The position numbers and the translations under genes are program-made. A model generated the notes under the pieces. That model saw only the letters and a list, made by a program, of their open reading frames with translations, did no database searches and was not told the origin of the DNA. From assembly GCA_018056685.1 (NCBI GenBank), contig JAGPFC010000004.1, positions 32,646-96,645 of the forward strand: DNA of 64,000 nucleotides, given 5' to 3'. The stretch is from Smithella sp. (GTDB lineage Bacteria > Desulfobacterota > Syntrophia > Syntrophales > Smithellaceae). Position 1 is the stretch's first letter. Each line of letters starts with the position of its first letter. Positions 17,545 through 29,221 of the stretch are shown here, piece after piece.

Positions 17545-17991
17545 ATGAAACTTTCAACAAGAACACGCTACGGAGTCAGGTTGATGACGGCGCTGGCCCA
17601 TAATTATGGTAAAGAGCCCGTTTTTCTTAAAGATATTGCCAGGGGAGAAAATATTTCCGAGAAGTATTTGAGCCTGATCATCATTCCGCTGCGGGGAGTC
17701 GGCTTGGTCAGTTCGGTTCGTGGCGCGTACGGCGGCTATAATCTGACCAAAGATCCTTCGCAGATAACGTTGAAAGAAATCGTGGATGTTCTGGAAGGGG
17801 ACTGCTCTCTGGTTGATTGCGTAAAAAATCCCGCTTCCTGTCCCCGTGTACCGACATGCGCCAGCCATGATGTCTGGGCGATGATCGGCGGGAAAATTTC
17901 GGAAACCTTGAGTTCAATTACCCTCGATCAACTGGTGAAGATGAATCAGGAGAAACAAGGGAATGCGATGATGCAGAATATTTGTGAGTAA
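17545..17991 (+). CDS. Rrf2-family transcriptional regulator (IscR/CymR-like)
   Basis: The 148-residue protein has an N-terminal winged helix (MKLSTRTRYGVRLMTALA, LKDIARGENISEKYLSLIIIPLRGVGLVSSVRGAYGGYNL). The sensor region contains four Cys in C-SLVD-C-VKNPAS-C-PRVPT-C, comparable to the Fe-S ligand Cys of IscR. The downstream genes include cysteine synthesis (cysK, cysE) and Fe-S assembly (nifU, nifS), so it could sense Fe-S status like IscR or cysteine status like CymR. The Cys cluster favours Fe-S sensing. A strong promoter with a perfect inverted repeat precedes it. The stop is 30 bases before mnmA. Confidence 0.9.
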   Translation: MKLSTRTRYGVRLMTALAHNYGKEPVFLKDIARGENISEKYLSLIIIPLRGVGLVSSVRGAYGGYNLTKDPSQITLKEIVDVLEGDCSLVDCVKNPASCPRVPTCASHDVWAMIGGKISETLSSITLDQLVKMNQEKQGNAMMQNICE

Positions 17992-18021
17992 ATTGTAATA
18001 AGAACTTCCAGAGGGGAAAAT

Positions 18022-19072
18022 ATGGTTAAAAAAGTTTTGGTGGCCATGAGCGGTGGAGTTGATTCCTCAGTTGCCGCCCTGCTGCTTAAAAATGAAGGAT
18101 ATGATGTTTCCGGCGTGACGATGCGTCTGGGCATCATCGAGCAAGGAGACAATGCGAAATGCTGCGGCGCTTCCGCGATTGATGACGCCAAAAGAGTGTG
18201 CGATCGGCTCCAGATTCCTCATTACGTTTTCGATTACGCGGCCCAACTGGAAGATAAGGTCATAGCGAAATTTATCAGCGAGTATAAAAAAGGAAGAACA
18301 CCCAATCCCTGCGTTGACTGCAACCGGAGTCTGAAATTCGGGACGCTTCTGGATAAGGCGTTGGCGCTTGGCTTTGATTTTCTGGTGACGGGTCATTACG
18401 CGGCGATAGAAAAAGATGAAAACGGTTATGCTCTGCGAAGGCCCAAAGATAAAAGAAAGGATCAGACGTATTTCCTTTATGCCATTCCTTCGGAAAAACT
18501 GGGCCGTATTTTATTTCCTCTCGCTCATCTGACGAAGGACGAAGTCCGGGATTTAGCAGAAAAATATTCTTTGCCAGTAGCCCAAAAGCGGGAGAGTCAG
18601 GATATTTGTTTTGTGACTCAGAAAAACTATCAGGAATTTCTCTTGAGCCGGGGACAGGAATTTCAGCCGGGCCCGATTGTGGACCTGCACGGAAAAGTGC
18701 TTGGCCGGCATCGCGGGATTGTCTTTCACACGATCGGTCAGCGCGGCGGACTGGGGATCAGCCATCCCACACCGCTGTATGTTGTTTCCATTGATCCCTT
18801 GAAGAACCGTATCGTTGTCGGTGAAAAAAAAGATTTAATGGGGAGGGGGCTTGTCGCCAGAGATGTCAACATGCTGGCAGCAAACTGGCCATCTCAGGTG
18901 CACGCGAAAATCAGGTACCGGAAAAAAGAAGCACTTTGTGAAGTCAAAAACGAAAATGAAATATTCAAAGTGATCTTCGCCGAGGAGCAGGAAGCCATCA
19001 CCCCGGGGCAGTCGGTTGTTTTTTTTGACAAAGACCGCGTGCTGGGAGGTGGAGAGATCCAGAAGGTGTTGT

Positions 19073-19086
<14 letters not shown>
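18022..19086 (+). CDS. mnmA: tRNA-specific 2-thiouridylase MnmA
   Basis: The 354-residue cytosolic enzyme thiolates U34 of Lys/Glu/Gln tRNAs with ATP and persulfide sulfur. The PP-loop SGGVDSS is at residues 10-16, the first catalytic Cys pair CVDC at 97-100, and the persulfide-forming Cys196 lies in SQDICFVTQ. The tRNA-binding signatures GHYA, KDQTYFLY and IGQRGGLGI are present. An AGAGGGGAAA Shine-Dalgarno precedes the ATG at 18022. Placement in one operon with the cysteine desulfurase NifS fits its need for sulfur. The 3' end overlaps nadA by 14 bases. Confidence 0.96.
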
Positions 19087-21300
<2,214 letters not shown>

Positions 21301-21315
21301 TGGAAGGAGGCTTTT

Positions 21316-22242
21316 ATGTCCAGAATATTTGAAGATATTACCAAAACAGTCGGAAACACGCCGCTGGTGCGTCTTCACCGGATCAATCAGGGATTGAACG
21401 CGGATATTCTAGCTAAGATAGAATCTTTCAATCCGCTCTCCAGCGTCAAGGACAGAATCGGTGTGGCCATGATCGAGGATGCCGAAGCGAATGGATTACT
21501 CAATACGGATTCGGTCATCATCGAGCCGACCAGCGGCAATACCGGAATCGCCTTGGCTTTTGTCTGTGCCGCGAGGGGATACCGGCTGATTCTGACCATG
21601 CCGGAAACAATGAGCATGGAACGGAGGCAGCTCCTGAACATTCTGGGAGCGGAACTCGTTTTGACCGAAGCCGCAAAGGGCATGAAAGGGGCGGTGGAAA
21701 AAGCCGAGGAACTGGCCAAAGCCACGCCGCACAGCTTTATGCCGCAGCAGTTTGCCAATCCGGCAAATCCGGCCATCCATCGCAAAACAACTGCTGAAGA
21801 AATCTGGAACGATACGGACGACAGGATTGATTATTTTGTGGCGGGTATCGGCACCGGTGGAACGATTACAGGCGTAGGCGAGATTTTGAAACAGAAGAAT
21901 CCATCTATTAAGATAATCGGCGTCGAACCGGCAGACTCCCCTGTGCTTTCCGGAGGTAAGTCCGGCCCGCACAAGATTCAGGGCATCGGCGCGGGGTTTG
22001 TGCCCGATGTACTGAACCGAAAAATCATCGACGAAATTATTGTCGTGAAGCACGAAGATGCCGGCCTGACTGCCAGACGTCTGGCAAAGGAAGAAGGAAT
22101 TCTCGCGGGAATTTCCAGCGGCGCAGCTTTATGGGCGGCCCTGGAAGTGGCCGGAAGAAAGGAAGCTGAAGGAAAAACAATCGTGGCCATTTTGCCGGAC
22201 AGCGGGGAAAGGTATTTATCAACATGGCTGTTTCAGAAATAA
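21316..22242 (+). CDS. cysK: Cysteine synthase A (O-acetylserine sulfhydrylase)
   Basis: The 308-residue PLP enzyme carries the PLP-Lys motif [16 protein letters not shown], the substrate loop [10 protein letters not shown] and the phosphate-binding GTGGTITG. It also has the late [10 protein letters not shown] and [11 protein letters not shown] blocks. It makes cysteine from O-acetylserine and sulfide; CysE, which makes O-acetylserine and binds CysK, lies 4.7 kb downstream in the same operon. A strong AAGGAGG Shine-Dalgarno lies before the ATG at 21316, 15 bases after metY. Confidence 0.96.
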   Translation: MSRIFEDITKTVGNTPLVRLHRINQGLNADILAKIESFNPLSSVKDRIGVAMIEDAEANGLLNTDSVIIEPTSGNTGIALAFVCAARGYRLILTMPETMSMERRQLLNILGAELVLTEAAKGMKGAVEKAEELAKATPHSFMPQQFANPANPAIHRKTTAEEIWNDTDDRIDYFVAGIGTGGTITGVGEILKQKNPSIKIIGVEPADSPVLSGGKSGPHKIQGIGAGFVPDVLNRKIIDEIIVVKHEDAGLTARRLAKEEGILAGISSGAALWAALEVAGRKEAEGKTIVAILPDSGERYLSTWLFQK

Positions 22243-22305
22243 CTTTTAAATCGTTATAGATGTAGAAAATTAATATAGACGCTTGATGATCATCTGATTG
22301 GAAAA

Positions 22306-23472
22306 ATGAATAAACCAAAAAAAGAACAAAAGAGTTCGGTCGGTGTTGTGGAAACGAAGTATTACACTTTTGCCGGACCGGGCGCTGAATTGCTGCTGGC
22401 CTGTGGAGAAAAGCTGGGACCGGTTACGCTTGCCTACGAAACATATGGCACATTGAACCGGGACAAGTCGAACGCCATTCTTGTTCTGCATGCTCTTTCC
22501 GGCGATGCCCATGCCGCGGGAGTCCATACGGGAGAAAATGATGCCGGTTGGTGGGAGGAATTGATCGGTCCGGGGAAAGCTTTCGATACAAACCGGTATT
22601 TCATGATCTGTTCGAATGTCATCGGTGGTTGTAAAGGGTCTACCGGGCCATCTTCAATTAATCCGGCAACGGATAAACCTTACGCTCTGGACTTCCCCTT
22701 TATTACGATTGCGGACATGGTCGAAGCGCAAAGGCATCTTATCGATCATCTGGGCATTGACAAACTGCTCTGCGTGGCGGGAGGTTCCATGGGTGGTATG
22801 CAGGCTCTGCAATGGGTGGCCTCCTATCCGGAGCGTGTTCGCTCGGCCATACCAATTGCTTCAACATTAAAACATTCTCCTCAGCAGATTGCCTTTAACG
22901 AGGTCGTCCGGCAGTCCATCATGGCTGATCCGGCCTGGCGCGAAGGAAATTATTACGACTCCGGCCAGCCGGAAAAGGGACTCTCCGTGGCGCGCATGAT
23001 CGGTCACATCACCTTCATGAGCGAGCACTCGATGGAGGAGAAGTTTTCCCGGCGTTTAAAGAGCGATCATTTCAGCTTCGGATTCGACGCGGATTTTGAA
23101 GTGGAGGGATATCTGCGTTATCGCGGGGCCAATTTTGTCAAGCGCTTCGATGCCAATTCCTATCTTTATATCACCAAAGCGATAGATTACTTTGATCTGT
23201 CCGGCGTCAAATTCCTCTCGCACGGCAGGATCCCCGACACACGATTTCTGATTATTTCTTTCAAGTCCGACTGGCTTTACCCTCCTCATCAGTCGCAGGA
23301 AATTGTCCGGCTGTTGAAAAGGAAACACGTGGATGCCACCTACTGTGAATTGACGTCCACCTACGGGCATGACGCTTTTCTGATTGAGGTGGAGGAACAG
23401 ACAACCTTGATCAAACATTTTCTGGATAAAACGTTTAACGGTTATCTGGTGGCAGGACATTATGGAAGTTGA
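22306..23472 (+). CDS. metX: Homoserine O-acetyltransferase MetX
   Basis: The 388-residue alpha/beta hydrolase-fold transferase has nucleophile Ser in [15 protein letters not shown], Asp in FKSDWLYPP and His in TYGHDAFL. Early signatures [31 protein letters not shown] and [12 protein letters not shown] are typical. It acetylates homoserine to feed MetY. The Shine-Dalgarno (TTGGAAA) is weak, and 63 bases without gene separate it from cysK. The last 11 bases overlap metW, the usual partner of MetX in proteobacteria. Confidence 0.95.
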   Translation: MNKPKKEQKSSVGVVETKYYTFAGPGAELLLACGEKLGPVTLAYETYGTLNRDKSNAILVLHALSGDAHAAGVHTGENDAGWWEELIGPGKAFDTNRYFMICSNVIGGCKGSTGPSSINPATDKPYALDFPFITIADMVEAQRHLIDHLGIDKLLCVAGGSMGGMQALQWVASYPERVRSAIPIASTLKHSPQQIAFNEVVRQSIMADPAWREGNYYDSGQPEKGLSVARMIGHITFMSEHSMEEKFSRRLKSDHFSFGFDADFEVEGYLRYRGANFVKRFDANSYLYITKAIDYFDLSGVKFLSHGRIPDTRFLIISFKSDWLYPPHQSQEIVRLLKRKHVDATYCELTSTYGHDAFLIEVEEQTTLIKHFLDKTFNGYLVAGHYGS

Positions 23473-24061
23473 AAATAGTCACCTGGATCATCAAATTATT
23501 TTTTCTATCATTGAGCCGGCTTCGCGGGTACTGGATTTGGGTTGCGGTGAGGGCGAACTTTTATACCCTCTGGTTCGGGAAAAGCATGTCCGGGCCCAGG
23601 GAATCGAATTGAACGATAAGGCCATTCAGGAATGTGTCAAGAAGGGCTTGAGTGTCTTCCACGACGACATTGAAAGTGGTTTGCGTGAATATCCTGACAA
23701 TTCTTTTGATTACGTCATACTGAATCAGAGTATGCAGCAAGTCAAAAAAGTGGATTGCGTGATTCAGGAAGCCCTGCGCATCGGCACGAAAGTCATTGTG
23801 GGATTTCCCAATTTCGCCTACATCAAATCGCGGTTCAGCCTTTTTTTCCACGGAAAATCTCCGGTGACGAAATCCCTGCCCTATCTGTGGTATGACACGC
23901 CCAATGTTCGTTTTTTGAGCATTACGGATTTTCAAGACTTCTGCGCCGGCAAAAAAATACAGATTGTCGAAGCCCATTATCTTGGGGAAAAAGAAGTCGT
24001 TCGGTTTTTGCCAAACCTTTTCGCGTTGAATGCCATCTTTGTTTTAACAAAGAAAAAATGA
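23462..24061 (+). CDS. metW: Methionine biosynthesis protein MetW
   Basis: The 199-residue SAM-methyltransferase-fold protein starts [31 protein letters not shown] (motif I) and continues with [41 protein letters not shown] and [42 protein letters not shown]. These blocks are diagnostic for MetW, which works with MetX in homoserine acetylation in many proteobacteria. It overlaps metX by 11 bases, so it is translationally coupled. Confidence 0.94.
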   Translation: MEVENSHLDHQIIFSIIEPASRVLDLGCGEGELLYPLVREKHVRAQGIELNDKAIQECVKKGLSVFHDDIESGLREYPDNSFDYVILNQSMQQVKKVDCVIQEALRIGTKVIVGFPNFAYIKSRFSLFFHGKSPVTKSLPYLWYDTPNVRFLSITDFQDFCAGKKIQIVEAHYLGEKEVVRFLPNLFALNAIFVLTKKK

Positions 24062-24071
24062 GGAGTCGGCG

Positions 24072-24866
24072 GTGAAAAAAACAGTCTTTAAAATATCAAA
24101 GATGGACTGTCCTTCGGAAGAACGCATGATACGGATGAAACTGGAAGGGATGAATAATATAAAATCCCTGAAATTTGATATACCAGGCCGCAAATTGGAA
24201 GTGTATCATATGAACAGCCATGAAGGCATTCTTGCAGCTCTTGATACGCTTCAGCTTGATATGCAATTTGTTTCCTCCGAACCGATGAAGATGGAAAACA
24301 TCAATGACAGCCACCGTCAGGAAAGAACGGTTCTCTGGCAAGTTCTGACCATCAATGTATTCTTTTTTATTCTCGAAATACTCATGGGTTTCTTTGCTGA
24401 TTCCATGGGACTCGTGGCCGACAGTCTGGATATGCTGGCCGACAGCATTGTCTATGGCCTGTCGCTTTTTGCTGTCGGTGGACCGGCATTGCGGAAGAAG
24501 AATATTGCCAAAGCCGCCGGCTATTTCCAGATGATGCTGGCGGTTTTAGGATTTGCCGAAGTTATAAGGCGTTTTGCGAGGTATGGAGAGATGCCCGATT
24601 TTCGTCTCATGATCATTATTTCTCTTCTCGCCCTCACCGGCAATGCGATCTGTCTTTACCTGCTTCAGAAGTCCAGAAGCCGGGAAGCTCACATGCAGGC
24701 CAGCATGATTTTTACGTCCATGGACGTTATTATTAATGTCGGTGTTATCGCCGCCGGAATTATGGTATATTTAACATCATCCATGCTCCCCGACCTGACC
24801 GTTGGAACCATCGTTTTCGTAATTGTCGGAAGAGGCGCGTATAGAATTCTACAATTATCAAAATAA
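24072..24866 (+). CDS. Membrane protein with HMA-like head and CDF-like helices
   Basis: The 264-residue protein has a GTG start at 24072 behind AGGAGTCGG. Residues 1-70 resemble a heavy-metal-associated fold with MDCPSEERMIRMKLEG, which has one Cys where classical HMA has CxxC. Residues about 88-260 hold five or six membrane helices, with the Asp-rich ADSMGLVADSLDMLADSIVYG pattern of cation diffusion facilitators. The long cytosolic CDF tail is absent. It may move or sense a divalent metal. Its place inside a sulfur/Fe-S operon is unexplained; iron or another soft metal is a guess. Confidence 0.7.
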   Translation: MKKTVFKISKMDCPSEERMIRMKLEGMNNIKSLKFDIPGRKLEVYHMNSHEGILAALDTLQLDMQFVSSEPMKMENINDSHRQERTVLWQVLTINVFFFILEILMGFFADSMGLVADSLDMLADSIVYGLSLFAVGGPALRKKNIAKAAGYFQMMLAVLGFAEVIRRFARYGEMPDFRLMIIISLLALTGNAICLYLLQKSRSREAHMQASMIFTSMDVIINVGVIAAGIMVYLTSSMLPDLTVGTIVFVIVGRGAYRILQLSK

Positions 24867-24894
24867 TCAATAATCTTAAATTTAAGGAGTGTTT

Positions 24895-25719
24895 ATGTGG
24901 GAATATACGGAAAAAGTCAAAGAGCACTTTCTTAATCCGCGAAACGTGGGCGAAATTGAAAATCCGGACGGCGTGGCCGAGGTCGGGTCGCTGGCCTGCG
25001 GGGACGCCCTGAAACTAACCTTCAAGCTGGATGAAAACAAACGCATCAAGGACGCCAAGTTCAAAACCTTCGGCTGCGCCAGCGCGATTGCTTCTTCGTC
25101 GGCTCTGACGGAAATGATCAAGGGCATGACGGTTGACGAAGCTCTCAAGGTCACCAATCAGGATATCGCGCAGTACCTGGGCGGTCTGCCGGATGAAAAA
25201 ATGCACTGTTCCGTGATGGGAAAACAGGCGCTGGAAAAGGCAATTGAAAATTACCGCGGCGCTCCGGCACTGGAGCCTGGAGCAAAAATCATCTGCGAAT
25301 GTTTCGGTGTGACCGATAAGGAAATTGAAAGGGCGATTCGCGAAAACAATCTGGCCACGGTGGAAGATGTCACCAATTATACCAAGGCCGGAGGCGGTTG
25401 CGGTGGCTGCCAGGAGGCCATTGCCCAGATTCTGGAGAGGGTAAAGGCAGAGCCGAAAACCGAAACCAAGCCGAAGCTCACGAACATCCAGAAGATCCGT
25501 CTGATTGAAGAAACCATCGAACGCGAAATTCGTCCGTCACTCAAACATGACGGCGGCGATATTGAAATCATCGATATTATCGGCAACCGCGTGATTGTGG
25601 CATTGCGGGGAGCCTGCTCAACCTGCAAGGCTTCGAATATCACGCTGAAGGATTTTGTCGAACACCGGCTCAGGGAACAGGTATCGCCGGACATCACCGT
25701 TGAGGAGGCATCATCATGA
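24895..25719 (+). CDS. nifU: Fe-S cluster assembly scaffold NifU (three-domain)
   Basis: The 274-residue protein starts at ATG 24895, with AAGGAG seven bases upstream. The IscU-like domain has ligands Cys35, Asp37, Cys61 and Cys105. The central [2Fe-2S] ferredoxin-like domain has Cys134, Cys136, Cys169 and Cys172 (CECF...GGGCGGC). The C-terminal Nfu domain has Cys241-x-x-Cys244. This is the full NifU layout. No nitrogenase genes are near, so it is probably the housekeeping scaffold, as in many epsilon- and deltaproteobacteria. It overlaps nifS by four bases. Confidence 0.96.
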   Translation: MWEYTEKVKEHFLNPRNVGEIENPDGVAEVGSLACGDALKLTFKLDENKRIKDAKFKTFGCASAIASSSALTEMIKGMTVDEALKVTNQDIAQYLGGLPDEKMHCSVMGKQALEKAIENYRGAPALEPGAKIICECFGVTDKEIERAIRENNLATVEDVTNYTKAGGGCGGCQEAIAQILERVKAEPKTETKPKLTNIQKIRLIEETIEREIRPSLKHDGGDIEIIDIIGNRVIVALRGACSTCKASNITLKDFVEHRLREQVSPDITVEEASS

Positions 25720-26903
25720 AAACCATTTATCTGGATAATAATGCGACGACTAAAGTGGCCGATGAAGTTCTGGAAGCCATGCTTCCCTACTTTACACAGT
25801 TATACGGCAACCCGTCCAGTATGCACACCTTCGGCGGCCAGGTTGGCCAGAGAATCCGCGACGCGCGCGAACAGGTTGCGGCCCTGCTGGGCGCCATGCC
25901 CGATGAAATCGTTTTCACCAGTTGCGGAACAGAAAGCGACAATGCCGCCATTCACTCCGCGCTGCTGACCAGACCGGACAAAAAACACATCGTCATCAGC
26001 CGAGTGGAGCATCCGGCCATCCGCGCTCTGTGTTCGCATCTGGGAACGCAGGGTTATAAAATAACCGAGCTGCCCGTGGATAAAAACGGGATTCTTGATC
26101 TGGAAAATCTTGAAAAAAGTCTGACACCGGATACGGCAATTGTCAGTCTCATGTGGGCCAATAATGAAACCGGCGTTCTCTTTCCGGTCGAAGAGGCGGC
26201 AAAAATGGCGCATGACAAGGGCATTTTCTTTCACACCGATGCGGTTCAGGCCGTCGGGAAGATACCCATCAACCTGAAGAATAACGTCATCGATATGCTG
26301 TCCATCTCCGGCCACAAACTGCACGCTCCGAAGGGCATCGGCGTTCTTTACATCAGGCGCGGCACCAAGTTTTCACCTTTTCTGATCGGCGGCCACCAAG
26401 AAAAGAGCCGGCGTGGCGGGACGGAAAATACGGCGGGCATCGTCGGCCTGGGAAAAGCCTGTGAACTGGCTGCAAAAAACATTAATACGGAAAATATCCG
26501 CGTCAAGCAGCTGCGCGACAAACTGGAACAGGCATTGTTAAAGAAGATTCCACAGAGCCGCGTCAACGGTGATGTCCAAAACCGTCTGCCCAACACGGCC
26601 AATATCAGTTTTGAATATGTGGAAGGCGAAGCCATTTTGCTGTTGATGAACGAACTGGGCATCTGCGCTTCATCCGGCTCGGCCTGCACATCAGGTTCGC
26701 TGCAGCCCTCCCATGTTTTAAGGGCGATGGGCGTACCGTTTACGATGGCGCACGGTTCCATCCGTTTCAGTCTGAGCGTTTACAATACCGAAGAGGAAGT
26801 GGATTTTGTTATCGAAAAAATGCCTGCCATCATTGAACGGCTGCGGGGCATGTCTCCCTTCTGGAATCAGGCGCAGGCGCAGCAGGCTTGCACCAATCAA
26901 TAG
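25716..26903 (+). CDS. nifS: Cysteine desulfurase NifS
   Basis: The 395-residue PLP enzyme converts cysteine to alanine and protein-bound persulfide. It has the N-terminal IYLDNNATTKVADEVLEAMLPYF, the PLP lysine in SISGHKLHAPKGIG, and a catalytic Cys in ASSGSACTSGSLQPSHVL. The compact loop and RGGTENTAGIVGLGKA are of the NifS/IscS class. It is translationally coupled to nifU. It can serve MnmA, FdhD and NadA cluster assembly, all in this operon, and could also supply selenium for a selenoprotein such as that at 45711. Confidence 0.96.
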   Translation: MKTIYLDNNATTKVADEVLEAMLPYFTQLYGNPSSMHTFGGQVGQRIRDAREQVAALLGAMPDEIVFTSCGTESDNAAIHSALLTRPDKKHIVISRVEHPAIRALCSHLGTQGYKITELPVDKNGILDLENLEKSLTPDTAIVSLMWANNETGVLFPVEEAAKMAHDKGIFFHTDAVQAVGKIPINLKNNVIDMLSISGHKLHAPKGIGVLYIRRGTKFSPFLIGGHQEKSRRGGTENTAGIVGLGKACELAAKNINTENIRVKQLRDKLEQALLKKIPQSRVNGDVQNRLPNTANISFEYVEGEAILLLMNELGICASSGSACTSGSLQPSHVLRAMGVPFTMAHGSIRFSLSVYNTEEEVDFVIEKMPAIIERLRGMSPFWNQAQAQQACTNQ

Positions 26904-26911
26904 GAGTTTTT

Positions 26912-27898
26912 ATGAAGCGCTCGAAAAACGGCGATAAATGCAAAAATAAAATCAAAAAAGAAAAAGGCTTTCGCGATGAAGTGCCTGCTGTTGTGGACGA
27001 GCTGGTGGCATCATGCGGCAGCGCCGGATGTTTTGATCACGTCAGCGCCGAACCGATTCCGCATCGGGAGGCCATCATCGATATTCTGCACCGCCTGGCC
27101 TTGATTTTGTATCCGGGATATTTTGTGAAAACGCGCCTGGATGCGGTCAATCTGGAATATTATCTGGGCGAGCAGATGACCGCTTTGTATGAAACACTTT
27201 CGGAACAAATTGTCCGAGCCATCCGGCATGACTGCATCCGTCATAATCAGTCCTGCGTTCATTGCGAACCGCTGGGACATCAGTTGACCGTCGATTTTCT
27301 GCGCAAGCTTCCTGAACTGCGGACGATGCTGGGCCAGGATATCCGCGCTTCCCTGGATGGAGATCCGGCGGCAAAGGGATATGATGATATTATTTTCAGC
27401 TATCCCGGCATCCGGGCGATTACGATTTATCGAATCGCGCATGAGCTTTATCATCTCAATATTCCGCTGATACCCAGAATCATGACGGAATACGCGCACA
27501 GCCAAACCGGTATTGATATTCATCCGGGCGCGCACATCGGCGAGAGCTTCTTTATCGATCACGGGACCGGCGTGGTGATCGGCGAAACATGCGAAATCGG
27601 CGATCGCGTGCGCATTTATCAGGGCGTCACACTCGGCGCGATTTCCCTTTCCAAGACGGAAGTCAAAAAATTACGATCCCAAAAGCGGCATCCTTCCATT
27701 GAAGACGATGTCATCATTTATGCCAATGCCACGATTCTGGGCGGTGACACTGTTGTCGGGGCCCGTTCCGTCATCGGCGGCAACGTCTGGCTGACGCATT
27801 CCGTTCCGCCGGATACGGAGGTGTTCATCAAAAAACAGGATCTTATTTTTGGTGCCAAGCAGTATAAGAAACAGGCGGCTAAACAGAAATTGCATTAA
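26912..27898 (+). CDS. cysE: Serine O-acetyltransferase (CysE/EpsC type)
   Basis: The 328-residue protein starts at ATG 26912 (TAGGAGT upstream) rather than at an ATG inside the nifS end. It has an N-terminal helical region of about 180 residues and a C-terminal left-handed beta-helix with hexapeptide repeats: IDIHPGAHIGESFFIDHGTGVVIGETCEIGDRVRIYQGVTLGAISL. The catalytic Asp-His lie in FIDHGTG, and the acetyl-CoA binding blocks follow. The long N-terminus is of the EpsC type. It makes O-acetylserine for CysK in the same operon. Confidence 0.94.
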   Translation: MKRSKNGDKCKNKIKKEKGFRDEVPAVVDELVASCGSAGCFDHVSAEPIPHREAIIDILHRLALILYPGYFVKTRLDAVNLEYYLGEQMTALYETLSEQIVRAIRHDCIRHNQSCVHCEPLGHQLTVDFLRKLPELRTMLGQDIRASLDGDPAAKGYDDIIFSYPGIRAITIYRIAHELYHLNIPLIPRIMTEYAHSQTGIDIHPGAHIGESFFIDHGTGVVIGETCEIGDRVRIYQGVTLGAISLSKTEVKKLRSQKRHPSIEDDVIIYANATILGGDTVVGARSVIGGNVWLTHSVPPDTEVFIKKQDLIFGAKQYKKQAAKQKLH

Positions 27899-27927
27899 AT
27901 GAAGCAGGATAACCTGATCATTAAATA

Positions 27928-28740
27928 ATGGATATTAAAAACATGGACGAAAGAGTGTTTTCAACTTTCAATATAAAAGAAATTGCATCCGATAACGGCG
28001 CCATCCGTTTGAGGGATTGCGAAAAGGATGTCATCGGCGAGATATCTCTCAAAATTTATATCAACGGGACGGAATACGCATCTCTTCTGTGCCTCAATCA
28101 ACTGACGGAAGAACTGGCGCTGGGCTTTCTCTATAGTGAAGGCGTCATTGATACTATTGAGGACGTCGCCTCCATTTCCTATAACGAGCGGCTCTTTGCG
28201 GTGATGATTAATCTTACTGAAGGAAAGTCCGTTGAAAAGTGCGAGAGTCTGCGCAGTGTAACGTCCGGTTGCGGCAAATGCTTTACCTACATTAATCCGT
28301 TGAAGCATGACAAATTTATCATATTATCCGATGATAAAAAATATTCTCTGGATAATATTATGCAGTCCATGAAAGATTTCGAAAAGCGTTCGGATTTATA
28401 TCAGAACGTCGGAGGCGTTCATAGTGTCTTGTTTCAGCACGATGAATTTTCCGTTTTTAACGAAGACATCGGCAGACATAATTGCTTTGATAAAATATTA
28501 GGAGTGCTCCTGAAAAATCAAAAAATGAATCTCGTAGAGAATGCGGTACTGTTTGTAAGCGGAAGAGTATCTTCGGAAATCATCACCAAGGTCATCAGAA
28601 TGGGCGTTCCGGTGCTCGTTTCCAGAGCAACGCCGACAGCCGCAGCAGTCAATCTGGCCCGGGAATATCATGTAACGCTGCTGGGTTACGTGAGAAAAGA
28701 TTCCGGATTTGTCTATGCGGGAGAAAACCGTTTGCAATGA
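27928..28740 (+). CDS. fdhD: Formate dehydrogenase accessory sulfurtransferase FdhD
   Basis: The 270-residue protein has the family's Cys pair in VTSGCGKC (about residues 113-116), the EELALGFLYSEGVI block, and QNVGGVHSVLF...EDIGRHNCFDKILG with the cofactor-binding loop, then VSGRVSSEIITKVIRMGVPVLVSRATPT. FdhD passes sulfur from a cysteine desulfurase to the molybdenum/tungsten bis-MGD cofactor of formate dehydrogenase, so it fits behind nifS. No fdh structural gene is in the window. The start may also be at 27943. A hairpin terminator follows directly. Confidence 0.95.
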   Translation: MDIKNMDERVFSTFNIKEIASDNGAIRLRDCEKDVIGEISLKIYINGTEYASLLCLNQLTEELALGFLYSEGVIDTIEDVASISYNERLFAVMINLTEGKSVEKCESLRSVTSGCGKCFTYINPLKHDKFIILSDDKKYSLDNIMQSMKDFEKRSDLYQNVGGVHSVLFQHDEFSVFNEDIGRHNCFDKILGVLLKNQKMNLVENAVLFVSGRVSSEIITKVIRMGVPVLVSRATPTAAAVNLAREYHVTLLGYVRKDSGFVYAGENRLQ

Positions 28741-28747
28741 AAAAGTG

Positions 28748-28772
28748 AAAAAGAGTTCCGGCTCTTTTCTTT
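28748..28772 (+). terminator. Rho-independent terminator after fdhD
   Basis: An AAAAGAG/CTCTTTT stem with loop TTCCGG (28749-28768) is followed by CTTT. It closes the Rrf2-to-fdhD operon. It is followed at once by TTGACA (28772-28777), a possible -35 box for the next operon with only a weak -10 (TTAAAA at 28795). Confidence 0.6.
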
Positions 28773-28825
28773 TGACAGTCGCTGACTATATTAATTAAAA
28801 CTAAATAATTAATATGGAGGGAAAA

Positions 28826-29221
28826 ATGAGAAAATTAAATCTGATTATTGTAGCAATGGTTTTATTGCTTGGTTTGGGGATTGCCCAGGCCAAAGATTTT
28901 GAAATAACTAAAAAAGCCGGTGATTTGACGGTTGTGGTCAAAATCGACAAGAATCCGCCGGTAACGGGAACAAACAAAATGGATATTGCCCTTAAGGATG
29001 CGGCGGGAAAAAATGTTACTGACGCCAGCGTTATCGTTGAATACGGAATGCCCGCCATGCCGGGAATGGGCGCGATGAACTATAAGACCAATGCAACCCT
29101 TAAAGGCAGCAACTATCTCGCTACCGTCAATTTTTCCATGAGCGGTGCCTGGAATGTAAATATTAAAATCAACCGTGGCGGCAAGACTCAAACGGTAAAA
29201 TTAAATGTCGATATCAAGTAG
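28826..29221 (+). CDS. Periplasmic FixH/YtkA-like protein
   Basis: The 131-residue protein starts at ATG 28826 with a perfect GGAGG six bases upstream. It has a signal peptide (1-22, ending AQA), then a single immunoglobulin-like beta domain. The metal-suggestive Met-rich loop is VEYGMPAMPGMGAMNYKTN. FixH/YtkA-like domains accompany copper or heavy-metal efflux operons. It is the first gene of the efflux set and overlaps the TolC-like gene by 17 bases. Met residues could bind Cu(I)/Ag(I); this is inference. Confidence 0.75.
   Translation: MRKLNLIIVAMVLLLGLGIAQAKDFEITKKAGDLTVVVKIDKNPPVTGTNKMDIALKDAAGKNVTDASVIVEYGMPAMPGMGAMNYKTNATLKGSNYLATVNFSMSGAWNVNIKINRGGKTQTVKLNVDIK

Noticed and set aside
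24895..26903. nifU-nifS as part of a nitrogen-fixation cluster
   Set aside because: No nif structural or accessory genes are near; the context is sulfur metabolism, so a housekeeping Fe-S role is likelier.
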